64,000 bases of DNA. Source: Clostridium sp. BSD9I1 (GTDB taxonomy: Bacteria > Bacillota > Clostridia > Clostridiales > Clostridiaceae). How positions within the stretch are numbered: position 1 is the stretch's first letter; every line of letters begins with the position of its first letter. Made by a program: the position numbers and the translations under genes. This document shows, in pieces, positions 1 through 9,567 of the stretch. Under the pieces are notes generated by a model that worked only from the letters and a program-made list of their open reading frames with translations, made no database searches and was not told where the DNA came from. The stretch lies in contig NZ_FYAM01000023.1 of NCBI RefSeq assembly GCF_900185645.1, positions 744,001 through 808,000 of the forward strand, given 5' to 3'.

Positions 1-1784
1 ACAGGAGGAACAACTCCACCATCATTAGATCCTGTTCCGCTCCCACCAGTGTAACTTCCTGGTTTAGTATTAAAAGTTATATTATTTCCATCACAGGTGG
101 CCACTATAGTTCCTAATTCATCTGTTCTATAAACAGCTGCACCAATATTTTTAAGTTTATCCAAGGTAGTTTGTGTTGGATGTCCATAAGTATTGCCTTT
201 TCCTGCACTTATAACAGCATACTTTGGTGATACTGCTGATAAAAACGCACTGGTAGTTGATGAATTGCTGCCATGATGACCAACTTTTAATACATCTGCT
301 TTTAAATTATATCCTGCGCTTAACATTTCCTGTTCAGATATATCTTCAGCATCACCTGTAAACAAGAAGGATTTACTTCCATAAGTAAGTTTAAATACTA
401 TAGAATAATTATTTAAATCTTCGTAACTGCCGCCATTAGGCGCTAATATTTCTAAGTTTACATCTGAATCTAAATCTACAACTTCCCCAGGAATAGGAGC
501 CTCTATTGTCATACCTTTATTATTTATAGCTGTAACCACATCTTGAAAAGTTTGAGTAGTTGAAGTTACTTTAGGCATATAAACCTTTCCTACTTTAAAC
601 ATATTAATTACTGTATCCAAACCGCCAATATGATCTTCGTGAGGATGAGTACCTGCAATGATATCCAGCTGAGTAATCCCCATATTTTTTAGATATGAAA
701 CTACTTTGCTTCCATCAGCATTGTTTCCTGCATCGATAAGCATATTTTTTCCGTTTGGAGTTTGAATTAATATACTATCAGCCTGTCCTACATCTATAAA
801 GCTAACTTTTAAATCTTCTTTTCCAGTTACAATTTTATTTACTACTGAATCAGAAACTACTCCAGTACCACCTAAGATTATTACATTATTATATGCATAA
901 TGCTCAGCTCTTATTGAAGCCATTACTGATGGATCAATAGAAGTTCCTACTAAAATTAGAGGAGAGTTACTTAAAGCTGCTAGTGCACTTCCAGATAAAG
1001 CATCTGGATAATTTTGACCTGATGCCACATAAACTTTATCATAACTAAACTCGCTTGCAAAATGATTTAATACTGCTGCATTAGTTCCGTATCTGCTGCT
1101 TCCTCCAAGTCTTGTAACACTCTTTAATTGTGAAGCTATTTTATCGCTTACTACTCCACTTCCTCCAACTATGTAACTTTCTTCATAAGACTTATTTGCT
1201 AAAAATCCTTTAATTTGATCTGATAAATCAACCTTATCAGTAAGAAGTATCGGCATTCCCTTTTGAGCAGCAACTGGTGCTATAGATAGAGCATCAGCAA
1301 AACCAAATCCATTGGTTACAACTACACCGCTGCTTTCTCCTAGATATTTAGCTACTTGCAGTGATGTTTCAAATCTATTTAAGCCAGATATTCTAGTGAT
1401 TTCAATGTCCATCTTTCCTATTTCAGAAAGTACATTATCTGATACAACCCCAGATCCTCCTACTACAAATACATTCTTTACCTCAAGTCTTTCTATTTGA
1501 TTTTTGGTATTTGGGTCTAAAGTATTTTTCCCAGTAAGTAAAATTGGTGCATTGTATTTTTTTGCTAAAGGCGCTGCACAAAGTGCATCTGCAAACCCTT
1601 CTCCACTAGCTATTACTGCATAATCAGAAGTTGTCCACCCATTACTTACAATTTCAGCTCCTGTTTCATACCTATTGTTTCCTGCCAGCCTGTCCTCTAG
1701 TGTTGCTGCACTAACTTGAGATGTTAAAAACACAGCTAAAGACAATGTTAATGCCGAAACAACATTTAGCATTATTTTCCTCAT
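1..1784 (-). CDS. Secreted surface protein: three cell-wall-binding repeat 2 modules plus ComEC-like metallo-beta-lactamase domain (partial)
   Basis: The ATG at 1784 follows an AAAGGGG ribosome binding site and the frame stays open to the window edge, so the C-terminus is missing (about 594 residues visible). Residues 1-26 form a signal peptide ending VSA. Three CWB2-type repeats follow (about 27-118, 119-208, 209-300) with the NRYETGAEI-like and VVGGSGVVSD signatures that bind clostridial wall polymers. From about 305 comes a competence ComEC/Rec2-type MBL domain (SFIDVGQADSIL; metal motif THPHEDHIGG near residue 380; VGHHGSN). A Gly/Ser-rich stretch follows at the edge. The inferred role is a wall-anchored metal-dependent hydrolase; nuclease activity is possible but unproven. 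Confidence 0.9.
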   Translation of the reverse strand, partial: MRKIMLNVVSALTLSLAVFLTSQVSAATLEDRLAGNNRYETGAEIVSNGWTTSDYAVIASGEGFADALCAAPLAKKYNAPILLTGKNTLDPNTKNQIERLEVKNVFVVGGSGVVSDNVLSEIGKMDIEITRISGLNRFETSLQVAKYLGESSGVVVTNGFGFADALSIAPVAAQKGMPILLTDKVDLSDQIKGFLANKSYEESYIVGGSGVVSDKIASQLKSVTRLGGSSRYGTNAAVLNHFASEFSYDKVYVASGQNYPDALSGSALAALSNSPLILVGTSIDPSVMASIRAEHYAYNNVIILGGTGVVSDSVVNKIVTGKEDLKVSFIDVGQADSILIQTPNGKNMLIDAGNNADGSKVVSYLKNMGITQLDIIAGTHPHEDHIGGLDTVINMFKVGKVYMPKVTSTTQTFQDVVTAINNKGMTIEAPIPGEVVDLDSDVNLEILAPNGGSYEDLNNYSIVFKLTYGSKSFLFTGDAEDISEQEMLSAGYNLKADVLKVGHHGSNSSTTSAFLSAVSPKYAVISAGKGNTYGHPTQTTLDKLKNIGAAVYRTDELGTIVATCDGNNITFNTKPGSYTGGSGTGSNDGGVVPP

Positions 1785-1937
1785 TTTTGTACCCCTTTAT
1801 TAACATTTTATAACTATTTAATTGTACTTTATTTTCCTTTTTTCGACAAGTACATAAAATTGGTAACAACATAGGAAATATAAACTAAAAATATTTTCTA
1901 ATATAAGCAAAGGTTGTAATGTAAAATCTGGAAAACA

Positions 1938-1946
1938 TGGTATAAT
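1938..1946 (+). promoter_or_regulatory. Extended -10 promoter element for the hydrolase gene
   Basis: TGGTATAAT matches an extended -10 element (TGnTATAAT) about 90 nt before the start of the downstream hydrolase. No good -35 is visible at 17 nt, which fits an extended -10 promoter. Confidence 0.45.
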
Positions 1947-2036
1947 TGGAATTGTCCTGAATAAAAGTTATATCTTGTAGAGGGAAACTTACAATACTAA
2001 CTGAAGAAACTCTATATGATTTTAAGGAGGCCAAAA

Positions 2037-3053
2037 ATGTATCCAAGTAGAATAGAAAAGAGAAGAAAAGCCAATTTAAAAAGTAAAAGACGCTTTAAAA
2101 GATATATATTTTCAAGCTTGATTTGTGTAGTTTTTATTTTATTAATTGGTTTATCCTATGAAAAAATTGGGGAATACAATGATTCTAAAAAATATCCTCA
2201 AGTAGGAAAAATGGTTGATGTAAATAATCATAAAATCAACATATTTAGCAAAGGCGAAGGAAATACAACTGTAGTATTTACTGGAGGATTAAATAGTCCA
2301 AGCTCTTATGCAGATTTTTATCCCCTTTATAGTGTAATTTCAAAGTATGCTAAAATAGCCGTTTATGATAGACCGGGACATGGCTGGAGTGAATTAACAG
2401 ATGTCCCAAGAGATATAGATTCTATTGTAAAAGAAATGCATACAGCCCTTTTAGAATCTGGGCAAAAGCCTCCATATATACTGGTTGGCCATTCATTGGC
2501 ATCATTATCAATAATAAGATTTTCGCAAACATATAAAAATGAAGTTTCGGGTATTGTACTAATTGATAGTGGTAGTCCTGAATATTATTTTAAAAATAGT
2601 GCTGCATCTAGCAGCAGTACTGCGTTTAAGTATCAGATGCTAAAATCTTTAGGCATAGCTAGATTAGCACTTTACCATTCAAATTATTCTTCCAAATTTG
2701 TGTCAGGACAAAATGATCTTAAATTATTACCTAATGAGTTGAAACAGTTATACTTTTCAATGACCCTTAAAACTATGTATAACAAAAATATTATAGATGA
2801 AGGTAAAATGATACGCAATAATGCTAAAACAATTTTAGATAACAAAAAATCAGGTGATATTCCACTTAGAATATTGACTTCTGAGAGTAATACTTTATCA
2901 ATTCCTGGGTGGGAAGATAGTCAGATAGCTTTCAAAAATTGGTCTACAAATAGTACACAAATGGTTGTTAAGGGTTCAAGGCATTCTATACATCAGTTTG
3001 CCCCTGATATTATAAATAATGAAATAATAAAACTGATAAAAAATCAAAAGTAA
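2037..3053 (+). CDS. Membrane-anchored alpha/beta hydrolase
   Basis: The start is set at the ATG at 2037 because AAGGAGG lies at 2024-2030; an in-frame ATG at 2016 would place that site inside the gene. The 338-residue product has a very basic N-terminus, one transmembrane segment (about residues 22-43) and an extracytoplasmic alpha/beta hydrolase domain. The nucleophile elbow is GHSLAS, the oxyanion strand has FTGGLNSPSS, the acid is probably in the LTSES region, and the catalytic His is in GSRHSIHQ. The substrate is unknown. It is a single-gene unit closed by a terminator. Confidence 0.85.
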   Translation: MYPSRIEKRRKANLKSKRRFKRYIFSSLICVVFILLIGLSYEKIGEYNDSKKYPQVGKMVDVNNHKINIFSKGEGNTTVVFTGGLNSPSSYADFYPLYSVISKYAKIAVYDRPGHGWSELTDVPRDIDSIVKEMHTALLESGQKPPYILVGHSLASLSIIRFSQTYKNEVSGIVLIDSGSPEYYFKNSAASSSSTAFKYQMLKSLGIARLALYHSNYSSKFVSGQNDLKLLPNELKQLYFSMTLKTMYNKNIIDEGKMIRNNAKTILDNKKSGDIPLRILTSESNTLSIPGWEDSQIAFKNWSTNSTQMVVKGSRHSIHQFAPDIINNEIIKLIKNQK

Positions 3054-3070
3054 AATATTTATATTATTAC

Positions 3071-3109
3071 AAAAAAAGTAGAGGCTATTTTTTAGTCCCT
3101 ACTTTTTTT
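3071..3109. terminator. Intrinsic terminator between convergent genes
   Basis: AAAAAAAGTAG and CTACTTTTTTT flank an inner GGCTA/TAGTC stem. There are T-tracts on both strands, so it can serve the hydrolase on the plus strand and the deacylase on the minus strand. Confidence 0.75.
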
Positions 3110-3161
3110 GTTATACTTTTGAGTTCGATATGAAAAATCTCTATTGTGCAAAGAAAGTGAC

Positions 3162-4412
3162 TTATGTACACCATTTTCCCATGAACTCTAAAATAATAGC
3201 ACTATAATCAAGAAGCTGTTGTGCTTCTACGCACTCATCTACTGAATGTGCCTGCTCTGGAAGACCTGGTCCATACAATACCGCTGGAATTCCACCATGC
3301 GCAAGCCATCCCACATCTGTTACACTAGGATTCATATTTACATTCGGTTTTTCATTTAAACAAACTTCATGTACGCTGGAAAGAAGTTTAACTGCTTCAC
3401 TATCTTTATCAATTTCAGCAGAAGGAAAAATTTCTCCTCTCTCCTCAATCATTGACTTTCCACCCCATTTAAATTGTATGGGATTTTCTCTAAACCAAGG
3501 ATCTTTATCTGCTAGCTTCTGCAAATGTTCCTCAACTTCTTTTATAACTGACTCATAGCTTTCATTTGGATAAAAGTGTACAGTAATCCAAAGTTTACAC
3601 TCATCTGCCACAAATGCTGCATTTCTTCCACCTTCTATTACTGCAGGATTTATTGTATTTACGCCTCTTTCAAAGCCTGGATAAGTTTTTGTTTCATACC
3701 AAATTTCTTCAAGCTCACGAAGTGACTGAATAACATTTTGCATTTTTTCAATAGCACTTGCTCCAAAAATTCCACCCTCTGGATGAATTAAATTTCTTCT
3801 AACTGCATCATGAAAAACATCTTTACTCTTCACTGTTACCCAAGCTGTGATCACTCCACCCTGACCCTGAATTTCAAGATTGCTTGTGTCCATACATATT
3901 CCAAAGCCAGCCTTGTATCCACGATCCAAAATAGCACGAGTACCAGCCTCTCCTGCCTCCTCACCAATTACTGACTGAATCTGCAAGTCTCCATCAAGCT
4001 TAACCCCATACTTTTTTAAAAGCCAAACGGAATACAGAGCACATGCCATTGCTCCTTTCATATCAGCAGTTCCACGTCCATACAAGAAACCATTTTCTTT
4101 AGTAAGTTCAAATGGTGGATAAGTCCAATGAGTGGTATCACCTACAACTGCAACATCCACATGACCATTTAAAATAAGACTTTTGGCCTCTTTCCCCTTG
4201 GTTCCTGGAATAACTCCAACTAATAAACTGTCACCAGGATACATCTCCCATTGATCAATTTCGGCTCCCAATTCACTCAAAAAATTATATATGTAAGACT
4301 GTACACCATCTGAATTTCTTCCAGGAGGACTAACTGTCTCAAAAGAAATTAAATCCGATAATATCTTCCATAGCATTTCTTGATTTTCATCAACACATTT
4401 CATCCAATTCAT
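3162..4412 (-). CDS. M20-family metallohydrolase (ArgE/DapE-type deacylase)
   Basis: The 416-residue protein has the M20 dizinc motifs: GHVD (H84, D86), GRGTADMKG (D117), GEEAGEAG (E151/E152) and C-terminal AHSVDE. It is about the length of acetylornithine deacetylase and of Bacillus YlmB, the formylaminopyrimidine deformylase of thiamin salvage. The GGVITAWVTVKS dimerisation region fits this subgroup. It hydrolyses an N-acyl or peptide bond on a small substrate in the cytoplasm; the exact substrate cannot be told from sequence. GAAGGAG precedes the ATG. There is no arg, dap or thi neighbour to decide between functions. Confidence 0.85.
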   Translation of the reverse strand: MNWMKCVDENQEMLWKILSDLISFETVSPPGRNSDGVQSYIYNFLSELGAEIDQWEMYPGDSLLVGVIPGTKGKEAKSLILNGHVDVAVVGDTTHWTYPPFELTKENGFLYGRGTADMKGAMACALYSVWLLKKYGVKLDGDLQIQSVIGEEAGEAGTRAILDRGYKAGFGICMDTSNLEIQGQGGVITAWVTVKSKDVFHDAVRRNLIHPEGGIFGASAIEKMQNVIQSLRELEEIWYETKTYPGFERGVNTINPAVIEGGRNAAFVADECKLWITVHFYPNESYESVIKEVEEHLQKLADKDPWFRENPIQFKWGGKSMIEERGEIFPSAEIDKDSEAVKLLSSVHEVCLNEKPNVNMNPSVTDVGWLAHGGIPAVLYGPGLPEQAHSVDECVEAQQLLDYSAIILEFMGKWCT

Positions 4413-4526
4413 TTTTCATTCTCCTTCAAGTATCAATTGTCTATAGTTTCATTATACCTTACTACCAAATGGCCTGTCAGCTAAGAGGTACAATCAATTA
4501 CTGTTTTCTTTGTTTATAATAAAAAA

Positions 4527-4541
4527 GAGCCCAAAGGCTCT
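4527..4541. terminator. Bidirectional intrinsic terminator
   Basis: GAGCC-CAAA-GGCTC has a T-tract on both sides (4521-4526 read on the minus strand, 4541-4549 on the plus strand). It overlaps the stop codon of the small minus-strand gene. Confidence 0.8.
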
Positions 4542-4668
4542 ATTTTTTTGGTAATCCTCTTACAGGCTTATTCATATTTTTGTCTGCTTCCCATGTAAAT
4601 ACGTTTGGGGATTTTGAATTATTTTTTTCATTATCATTTCTTTTTTTATTTTCTGATTTAGATTGCAT
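4540..4668 (-). CDS. Small hydrophilic protein, 42 aa
   Basis: A short ORF with AAGGTG seven bases before the ATG, ending exactly at a terminator. The N-terminal half is rich in Lys, Asn and Ser; the C-terminal half (residues 23-42) is VFTWEADKNMNKPVRGLPKK, more ordered in composition. No family is recognised with certainty. The good initiation site and dedicated terminator favour a real gene. Confidence 0.6.
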   Translation of the reverse strand: MQSKSENKKRNDNEKNNSKSPNVFTWEADKNMNKPVRGLPKK

Positions 4669-4720
4669 TATACTCACCTTCCTTAGTAATTTTATCCCCT
4701 AAGGTCTGCGAAATTATTCA

Positions 4721-5104
4721 TTATTTATTATGCCAACGATTGGGCAATAAATCATTAATAGTCACTATTGTGCCCTTATCTAACATTACCTCACATTTAT
4801 AATTATCATCATTAATTTGACAAATAAACTCTCTACATCTACCACAAGGTGCAATAATTGTTCCATCTTTGTAAACTACTACCAATTTAAGCATTCTACT
4901 TTCCCCATCAGTAATCATTGAGGCAATAGCCGCATGCTCTGCACAAAACCCCATGGAACAAGGTGTATCTATACATACTCCAGTGTAAACTTTGCCGCTT
5001 TCACTTAAAATTGCTGCTGCAACATGACCTGCACGTGAGCTCTTTGAAATTTTTTTAGGATTTAATGTATTTTTGGCAATATCATATAGTTCATCAAATG
5101 TCAT
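4721..5104 (-). CDS. Cytidine/blasticidin-S deaminase-like zinc hydrolase
   Basis: The start is set at ATG 5104 (MTFDELYDIAK) after GAAAGGAG; the ORF extends 17 codons upstream without a site. The 127-residue protein has the deaminase zinc motif CAEH (proton-shuttle Glu) and PCGRCRE. The order and length fit cytidine deaminases, but the GVCIDTPCSMGFCAE segment is closer to the blasticidin-S-deaminase-like branch than to classical Cdd. It would hydrolytically deaminate a cytosine nucleoside or analogue in the cytoplasm. Confidence 0.85.
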   Translation of the reverse strand: MTFDELYDIAKNTLNPKKISKSSRAGHVAAAILSESGKVYTGVCIDTPCSMGFCAEHAAIASMITDGESRMLKLVVVYKDGTIIAPCGRCREFICQINDDNYKCEVMLDKGTIVTINDLLPNRWHNK

Positions 5105-5256
5105 GATTATTCTCCTTTCAAATGTATGATATAAATAATATTCGCCATCAGACAATTATGACACATTATAAGAATATGACATAGTATTGCTATTCTAACG
5201 GATCTTTTATAGATAACCTTCTTTGATATTTCTATATAATACATAGATTTAAAAAT

Positions 5257-5296
5257 AATAGAGGATAAATAGCCTATATACTATTTATCCTCTATT
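5257..5296 (-). terminator. Intrinsic terminator after the iron-sulfur protein gene
   Basis: A perfect 16-bp stem with an 8-nt loop, followed on the minus strand by ATTATTTTTAAA. Confidence 0.85.
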
Positions 5297-5330
5297 GTTT
5301 TGCCATATAAAAATGTTTGTAGTACACTTT

Positions 5331-6059
5331 CTACGCCCATTTGCTTCCTTTCAACTTTAAATATTTCTGTGTCCAAGGGCAAACTAGTATGCACTTCCCA
5401 CAAACTCTTTCTTCTACTCCAAGTTTATCGCTTCTTCTTCGTCCTTCATCCCTGCACTTAAAAGCAGCAAAATAACTATCCCTATCCATATTTACCTTCC
5501 AATTGGTTCCTAATACAGCACTGCTTGGACATAGATTCTTGCACGTATTGCAGGTTCCACATTGCCCTTCATCTATTGGTAATCCTACATCTAGCTCTGC
5601 ATCAGTTAGTACACTGGATAACCTTACAGCTGATCCAAACTCTTTTGTAACCAGTAATGCGCACTTTCCAATCCATCCAATTCCTGCTCTAGTTGCTACT
5701 GTTTTATGGGGTAAAGTAGTTCTTAAAATTGTTTCATCTGTAGTTATGCTTTTTTTAACCTTAGGCAATGCTCTAAATCCATGGTATTTTATAATTTCAG
5801 CTGCATATTCGTCAAGTTCATCTAAAAGTTTATTTACCCTTACATATTCATCATAATAATCCTTTGTCGGTCCGTTCTCTATTTCAGCAATTATAAATGG
5901 GTTCAGTGCTACTGCAATTGAAATTCCGTATCTATACCCCTCCCTTTGGTTTTCTGGGATATCTTTTAAATCTGCAAATCCAACTATTGAAGCACCTTCT
6001 TCAATAAGCCGTTCCCTGATTTCTATACTTAAAGAATTCAATTTTCCCCCCCATTTCAT
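5331..6059 (-). CDS. QueG-like double [4Fe-4S] protein
   Basis: The 242-residue protein has two ferredoxin-like clusters, CGTCNTCKNLCP and CGKCILVCP, preceded by a QueG-like N-terminal domain (TRAGIGWIGKCALLVT). It is shorter than epoxyqueuosine reductase (about 310-380 aa) and lacks the C-terminal HEAT region, so it is a QueG-related oxidoreductase rather than QueG itself. The ATG at 6059 has no good ribosome site, whereas an in-frame TTG six codons later has GGGGGG in front, so the true start may be there. Monocistronic. Confidence 0.8.
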   Translation of the reverse strand: MKWGGKLNSLSIEIRERLIEEGASIVGFADLKDIPENQREGYRYGISIAVALNPFIIAEIENGPTKDYYDEYVRVNKLLDELDEYAAEIIKYHGFRALPKVKKSITTDETILRTTLPHKTVATRAGIGWIGKCALLVTKEFGSAVRLSSVLTDAELDVGLPIDEGQCGTCNTCKNLCPSSAVLGTNWKVNMDRDSYFAAFKCRDEGRRRSDKLGVEERVCGKCILVCPWTQKYLKLKGSKWA

Positions 6060-6117
6060 CTATAATTAATTACTACTTTACTATGAATATGACATAGTTA
6101 TTTAAATCTGCTAAAAA

Positions 6118-6435
6118 CTATGCTTCTATTCTTTCTAATTTATAAATAACTGGATGAAGTCCATCATTACATGAATGTATTGCTGTTCCATCTTGTTTTA
6201 CATAAGGGCTGTTGCCACCTGAAGCTAAAAGAGCAACCTTACTTTTGAGTCCTTCCCAAGCACCTGCACAAAATTTATCTGGCATCTCACAATTCTTCGA
6301 TATATACTCATCACCTTCTTGTCCCTTTGCACAAATCACAGGAATATTATCCTTTGCATAATCTTTATGAATATCTTCAACCTTTAATTTCTTTAATATT
6401 GTAATTTTAACATCATAACATTTTTCAGTTTCCAT
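6118..6435 (-). CDS. TIGR04076 family protein
   Basis: A 105-residue protein matching the TIGR04076 family: an N-terminal YDVKITILKK strand, a central VICAKGQEGDEYI, MPDKFCAGAWEGLK, and GGNSPYVKQDGTAIHSCNDGLHPVIYKLERI. The conserved Cys and His residues suggest metal or cofactor binding, but no function is established. GGGGG precedes the ATG. A related gene is not seen elsewhere in the window. Confidence 0.88.
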   Translation of the reverse strand: METEKCYDVKITILKKLKVEDIHKDYAKDNIPVICAKGQEGDEYISKNCEMPDKFCAGAWEGLKSKVALLASGGNSPYVKQDGTAIHSCNDGLHPVIYKLERIEA

Positions 6436-6579
6436 ATTTATACCCCCATTTTAAATATTACTTCATTATAATTTCTTATAAATATGACTTCATAAAAATT
6501 ATAGCATATTTTTTACGCATTTCCCAATTACATGAAAATGCAGTTTTTTTAAATATTCATGATTCTAGTGAATAAGACT

Positions 6580-7980
6580 CTATTTTAAAAGTTTCTTAAC
6601 TAACTTTAACTGTTTCTCTGTAAATGACGGATATGTAATGGAACTATTTATGCTGGCATGTTTCTTTAATATTCCCCTTCTATGTGAAAATGTAATAAAA
6701 CTATCCTTACCATGATAAGCACCTATTCCTGCATTACCAACGCCTCCAAATGGAAGGTATGGATTTGCAGTATGCATAATTGTATCATTAACACAGGCAT
6801 TTCCAGAACTTATCTCGCTTAGCACTTTACTTTCAACGCTTTTATTTCTTGTAAATAAATAAAGCGCTAATGGTTTAGATAAATTTCTAATCTTTGTTAT
6901 TGCACTATCTAAATTTTTATATGTCATAATTGGAAGAACAGGTCCAAATATTTCTTCTTGCATAGTAGCTGCATTTTCAGAAGATATTTCTATTAATGTT
7001 GGTTCAATATACCTCTCTTCTTCATTCCAATGCCCACCAAATACAATGCCACCCTTATCCTTCTCAATCATAGCTTTAATACGATTAAAATGTTTTGCAT
7101 TTACAATCCTTCCAAAGGAATCATTTTTCTCTATATTTTCTCCATAGTACTCTGTGAGTGCGCTCTTCATTTCCCTAATAAGTTCATCTTTTACCCTCTC
7201 ATGTACCACTACATAATCAGGAGCTACACAGGTTTGCCCTGCATTAGCTGTCTTCCCCCATATAATTCTTCTTGCTGCTTCTTTTATATTAGCACTCTCT
7301 TCCACAATAACTGGGCTTTTCCCACCAAGCTCAAGAGTAACTGGAACTAGATTCTTAGCTGCTGCCTGCATTACTATTTTTCCTACAGCAGGGCTGCCAG
7401 TAAAGAAAATATAATCAAATTTACCATTAATTAATGATGTATTTGTATCTATTCCACCTTCCACGCACCCTATATATTCCTTATCAAAGGTATCTTCTAT
7501 CATTTCTTTAACAACCTTTGATACGCTTGGTGTCATTTCTGATGGCTTTAAAAGGGCTGTATTCCCAGCCGCCATTGACCCTATTAATGGTTCCATAAGT
7601 AATTGAAATGGATAATTATAGGGTCCTATTATAAGTATCGATCCATAGGGTTCACTTATAACATAACTCTTTGCAGGCATTAGATAAATTGGTGTTGGCC
7701 TTTTTTCAGGTCTTGCCCATTTCTTTAGATTTTTTATCACGTGTGCAATACTATTATATACATACCCAACTTCCGTCATATAGGCTTCATTTTTATGTTT
7801 ACCAAGATCCTTATTAAGTGCTTTTAATATCTCTTCTTCATACTTCTTTATACTTTCTTTTAGTATCTTTAATTGCCTAATTCGAAAATCAATATCCTTG
7901 GTAACTTGTGTATCAAAATATTTCTTCTGTTCTTCTAAAATAAGTTCTACATCTTGTGGACTTAGCTCCTCGATATTCAT
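6580..7980 (-). CDS. Class 3 aldehyde dehydrogenase
   Basis: The start is set at ATG 7980 (MNIEELSPQDV) after GAAAGGA, ten codons inside the open frame. The 466-residue enzyme has class 3 ALDH hallmarks: IIGPYNYPF, the NAD(P) site FTGSPAVGK, catalytic Glu in LELGGKSP, catalytic Cys in NAGQTCVAP, and EEIFGPVLP. It lacks the long N-terminal extension of class 1/2 enzymes. It would oxidise medium- or long-chain or aromatic aldehydes in the cytoplasm (YwdH/coniferyl aldehyde dehydrogenase group). Monocistronic. Confidence 0.9.
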   Translation of the reverse strand: MNIEELSPQDVELILEEQKKYFDTQVTKDIDFRIRQLKILKESIKKYEEEILKALNKDLGKHKNEAYMTEVGYVYNSIAHVIKNLKKWARPEKRPTPIYLMPAKSYVISEPYGSILIIGPYNYPFQLLMEPLIGSMAAGNTALLKPSEMTPSVSKVVKEMIEDTFDKEYIGCVEGGIDTNTSLINGKFDYIFFTGSPAVGKIVMQAAAKNLVPVTLELGGKSPVIVEESANIKEAARRIIWGKTANAGQTCVAPDYVVVHERVKDELIREMKSALTEYYGENIEKNDSFGRIVNAKHFNRIKAMIEKDKGGIVFGGHWNEEERYIEPTLIEISSENAATMQEEIFGPVLPIMTYKNLDSAITKIRNLSKPLALYLFTRNKSVESKVLSEISSGNACVNDTIMHTANPYLPFGGVGNAGIGAYHGKDSFITFSHRRGILKKHASINSSITYPSFTEKQLKLVKKLLK

Positions 7981-8309
7981 AATACTTTTCCTTTCACTTA
8001 AAAAAATCAACCATCTTATTAATTATTATAGACTATTACTATTCATTAGATACTCTGAAAAAGCAATGGAAATCATCATTTGCTTTTTCCATAAATGAAA
8101 TAATACAACAATTATAATTGAAATCAGCTCTGGAATTCCAGTTGATTTTTATACCTGTTGAAATTTTATAGATGGCTGCCAATACTGTAAACATTTATTT
8201 ATTTTTAAAGTCAAAAAAAGATATTTTTTATATGTATGGAAGTCACCTTTTATCAAACTTCTACATAATATATGATATATGAATTTATGAATTTATGGAG
8301 TGTGAGTTT
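7981..8309. other. Divergent intergenic region with two hairpins
   Basis: No gene is seen. Two stem-loops lie here: GAAAAAGCAA paired with TTGCTTTTTC (8056-8090), and AAATCA...CTGGAATTCCAG...TGATTT (8121-8148), whose core is a perfect 12-bp palindrome. They sit between divergent genes, so they are not obvious terminators for either. Confidence 0.5.
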
Positions 8310-9413
8310 ATGAAAGGTAAAGTAAGAGATGTCTTCCCAGGAGGAAACACATCAAAAGGTTTTTATTCATTTTATAGGTACATTTTAAGTCAGGAGGAAG
8401 CAAGAAGAATAATATGCATTAAAGGTGGCCCAGGAACAGGAAAATCTTCATTAATGAAAAGTGTAGCAGCTTATTTTAATGATAAGGGATACGATGTTGA
8501 ATTACATCATTGTTCTTCAGATAATAATTCTCTTGATGGTGTTGTAATAAAAGATATTAATGTTGCATTACTTGATGGAACAGCACCACATGTGGTAGAC
8601 CCTGTAAATCCAGGAGCAGTAGACGAAATACTCAATATGGGGCAATGCTGGAATGAAGAAGGATTTAAGAGCCATAGACGAACTATTATTGACATAAACA
8701 AAGAAGTAGGAAAAACTTTCAGACGAGCTTACAGATATTTGGGTGCTGCGAAAATGGTTCATGATGATTGGAGCAATTTTAATAATGAAGCACTAAATAT
8801 ATCAAAACTTAATGCTTTAAAGGAAGACTTAAAGGAAAAAATACTTGGTAAGTCCCCTATTATCCGTCAAGGATTTGATAGGCACTTATTTGCAACTGCC
8901 TTTACACCAAATGGTATTATAACCTTTGTAGATACTCTCTATAAAGATTATAAGACTGTTTATGTTTTAAATGGCGGGCCAGGAACAGGAAAAAGCGAGA
9001 TAATGAATTATATTTCTAAAGGAGCATTAAAACGCGGTTTCTATGTTGAAGTATTCCATGATCCATTTATTCCTGAAAGAATAGAACACATACTTATTCC
9101 AGATTTAAGTGTTGCTATTATTTCATCAAACGAAATAAATCAAAGAACCTTTGAAGGAATTCAAATCTCCACTGAAGATTGCCTAAACTCTAATGTTATC
9201 AATAAGTACAAGGATGAGATAGAAGTATGTAAAGATTATTTCTATAAGCTTATAAATAAAGCTCTTACGATAATTGCCAGTGCTAAATCACTTCATGACG
9301 AGATGGAGAAAAGCTATATTCCAAATATGGACTTTTCAAAGCTTGATTTAGTTAAAGAGGACATCATAAAGAAACTTGAAATGTATGAAAAGGACTATTT
9401 AGAAAATAAGTAA
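8310..9413 (+). CDS. Tandem P-loop ATPase (PRK06851-like)
   Basis: The start is taken as ATG 8310 because GGAG lies nine bases upstream; an in-frame ATG at 8295 has none. The 367-residue protein repeats one ATPase unit twice: Walker A GGPGTGKSSLMKS near residue 39 and NGGPGTGKSEIMNY near residue 221, each followed by a similar EVxHxxx segment (VELHHCSSDNNS, VEVFHDPFIPE). The architecture matches the PRK06851 family of clostridial and bacillar ATP-binding proteins of unknown role. Transcribed alone and ended by a terminator. Confidence 0.88.
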   Translation: MKGKVRDVFPGGNTSKGFYSFYRYILSQEEARRIICIKGGPGTGKSSLMKSVAAYFNDKGYDVELHHCSSDNNSLDGVVIKDINVALLDGTAPHVVDPVNPGAVDEILNMGQCWNEEGFKSHRRTIIDINKEVGKTFRRAYRYLGAAKMVHDDWSNFNNEALNISKLNALKEDLKEKILGKSPIIRQGFDRHLFATAFTPNGIITFVDTLYKDYKTVYVLNGGPGTGKSEIMNYISKGALKRGFYVEVFHDPFIPERIEHILIPDLSVAIISSNEINQRTFEGIQISTEDCLNSNVINKYKDEIEVCKDYFYKLINKALTIIASAKSLHDEMEKSYIPNMDFSKLDLVKEDIIKKLEMYEKDYLENK

Positions 9414-9422
9414 AACAAAATG

Positions 9423-9443
9423 AGGGTTGATTTAATCAACCCT
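9423..9443 (+). terminator. Stem-loop after the tandem ATPase gene
   Basis: A perfect 9-bp AGGGTTGAT/ATCAACCCT stem with a 3-nt loop starts ten bases after the stop. The following T-tract is weak. Confidence 0.6.
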
Positions 9444-9521
9444 TATTAATCTATCATTTTTTCCACTTATAAAATTCCTCATAATATATGGCTACGTCAC
9501 CATATATTTTAAATACGTCAC

Positions 9522-9563
9522 AAAAACACCTCAAAAGTTCAATTTGAATAATGCAGTGTTTTT
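9522..9563. repeat. Dispersed repeat copy A (inverted-repeat form)
   Basis: AAAAACAC...GTGTTTTT ends enclose TTCAA-T-TTGAA and AATAATGCA. It shares AAAACACTGCATTATTCAA (minus strand) with copies at 10657, 52861 and 53978, and lies just past the anti-sigma factor gene, where it may also act as a terminator. Confidence 0.7.
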
Positions 9564-9567
9564 ATAT

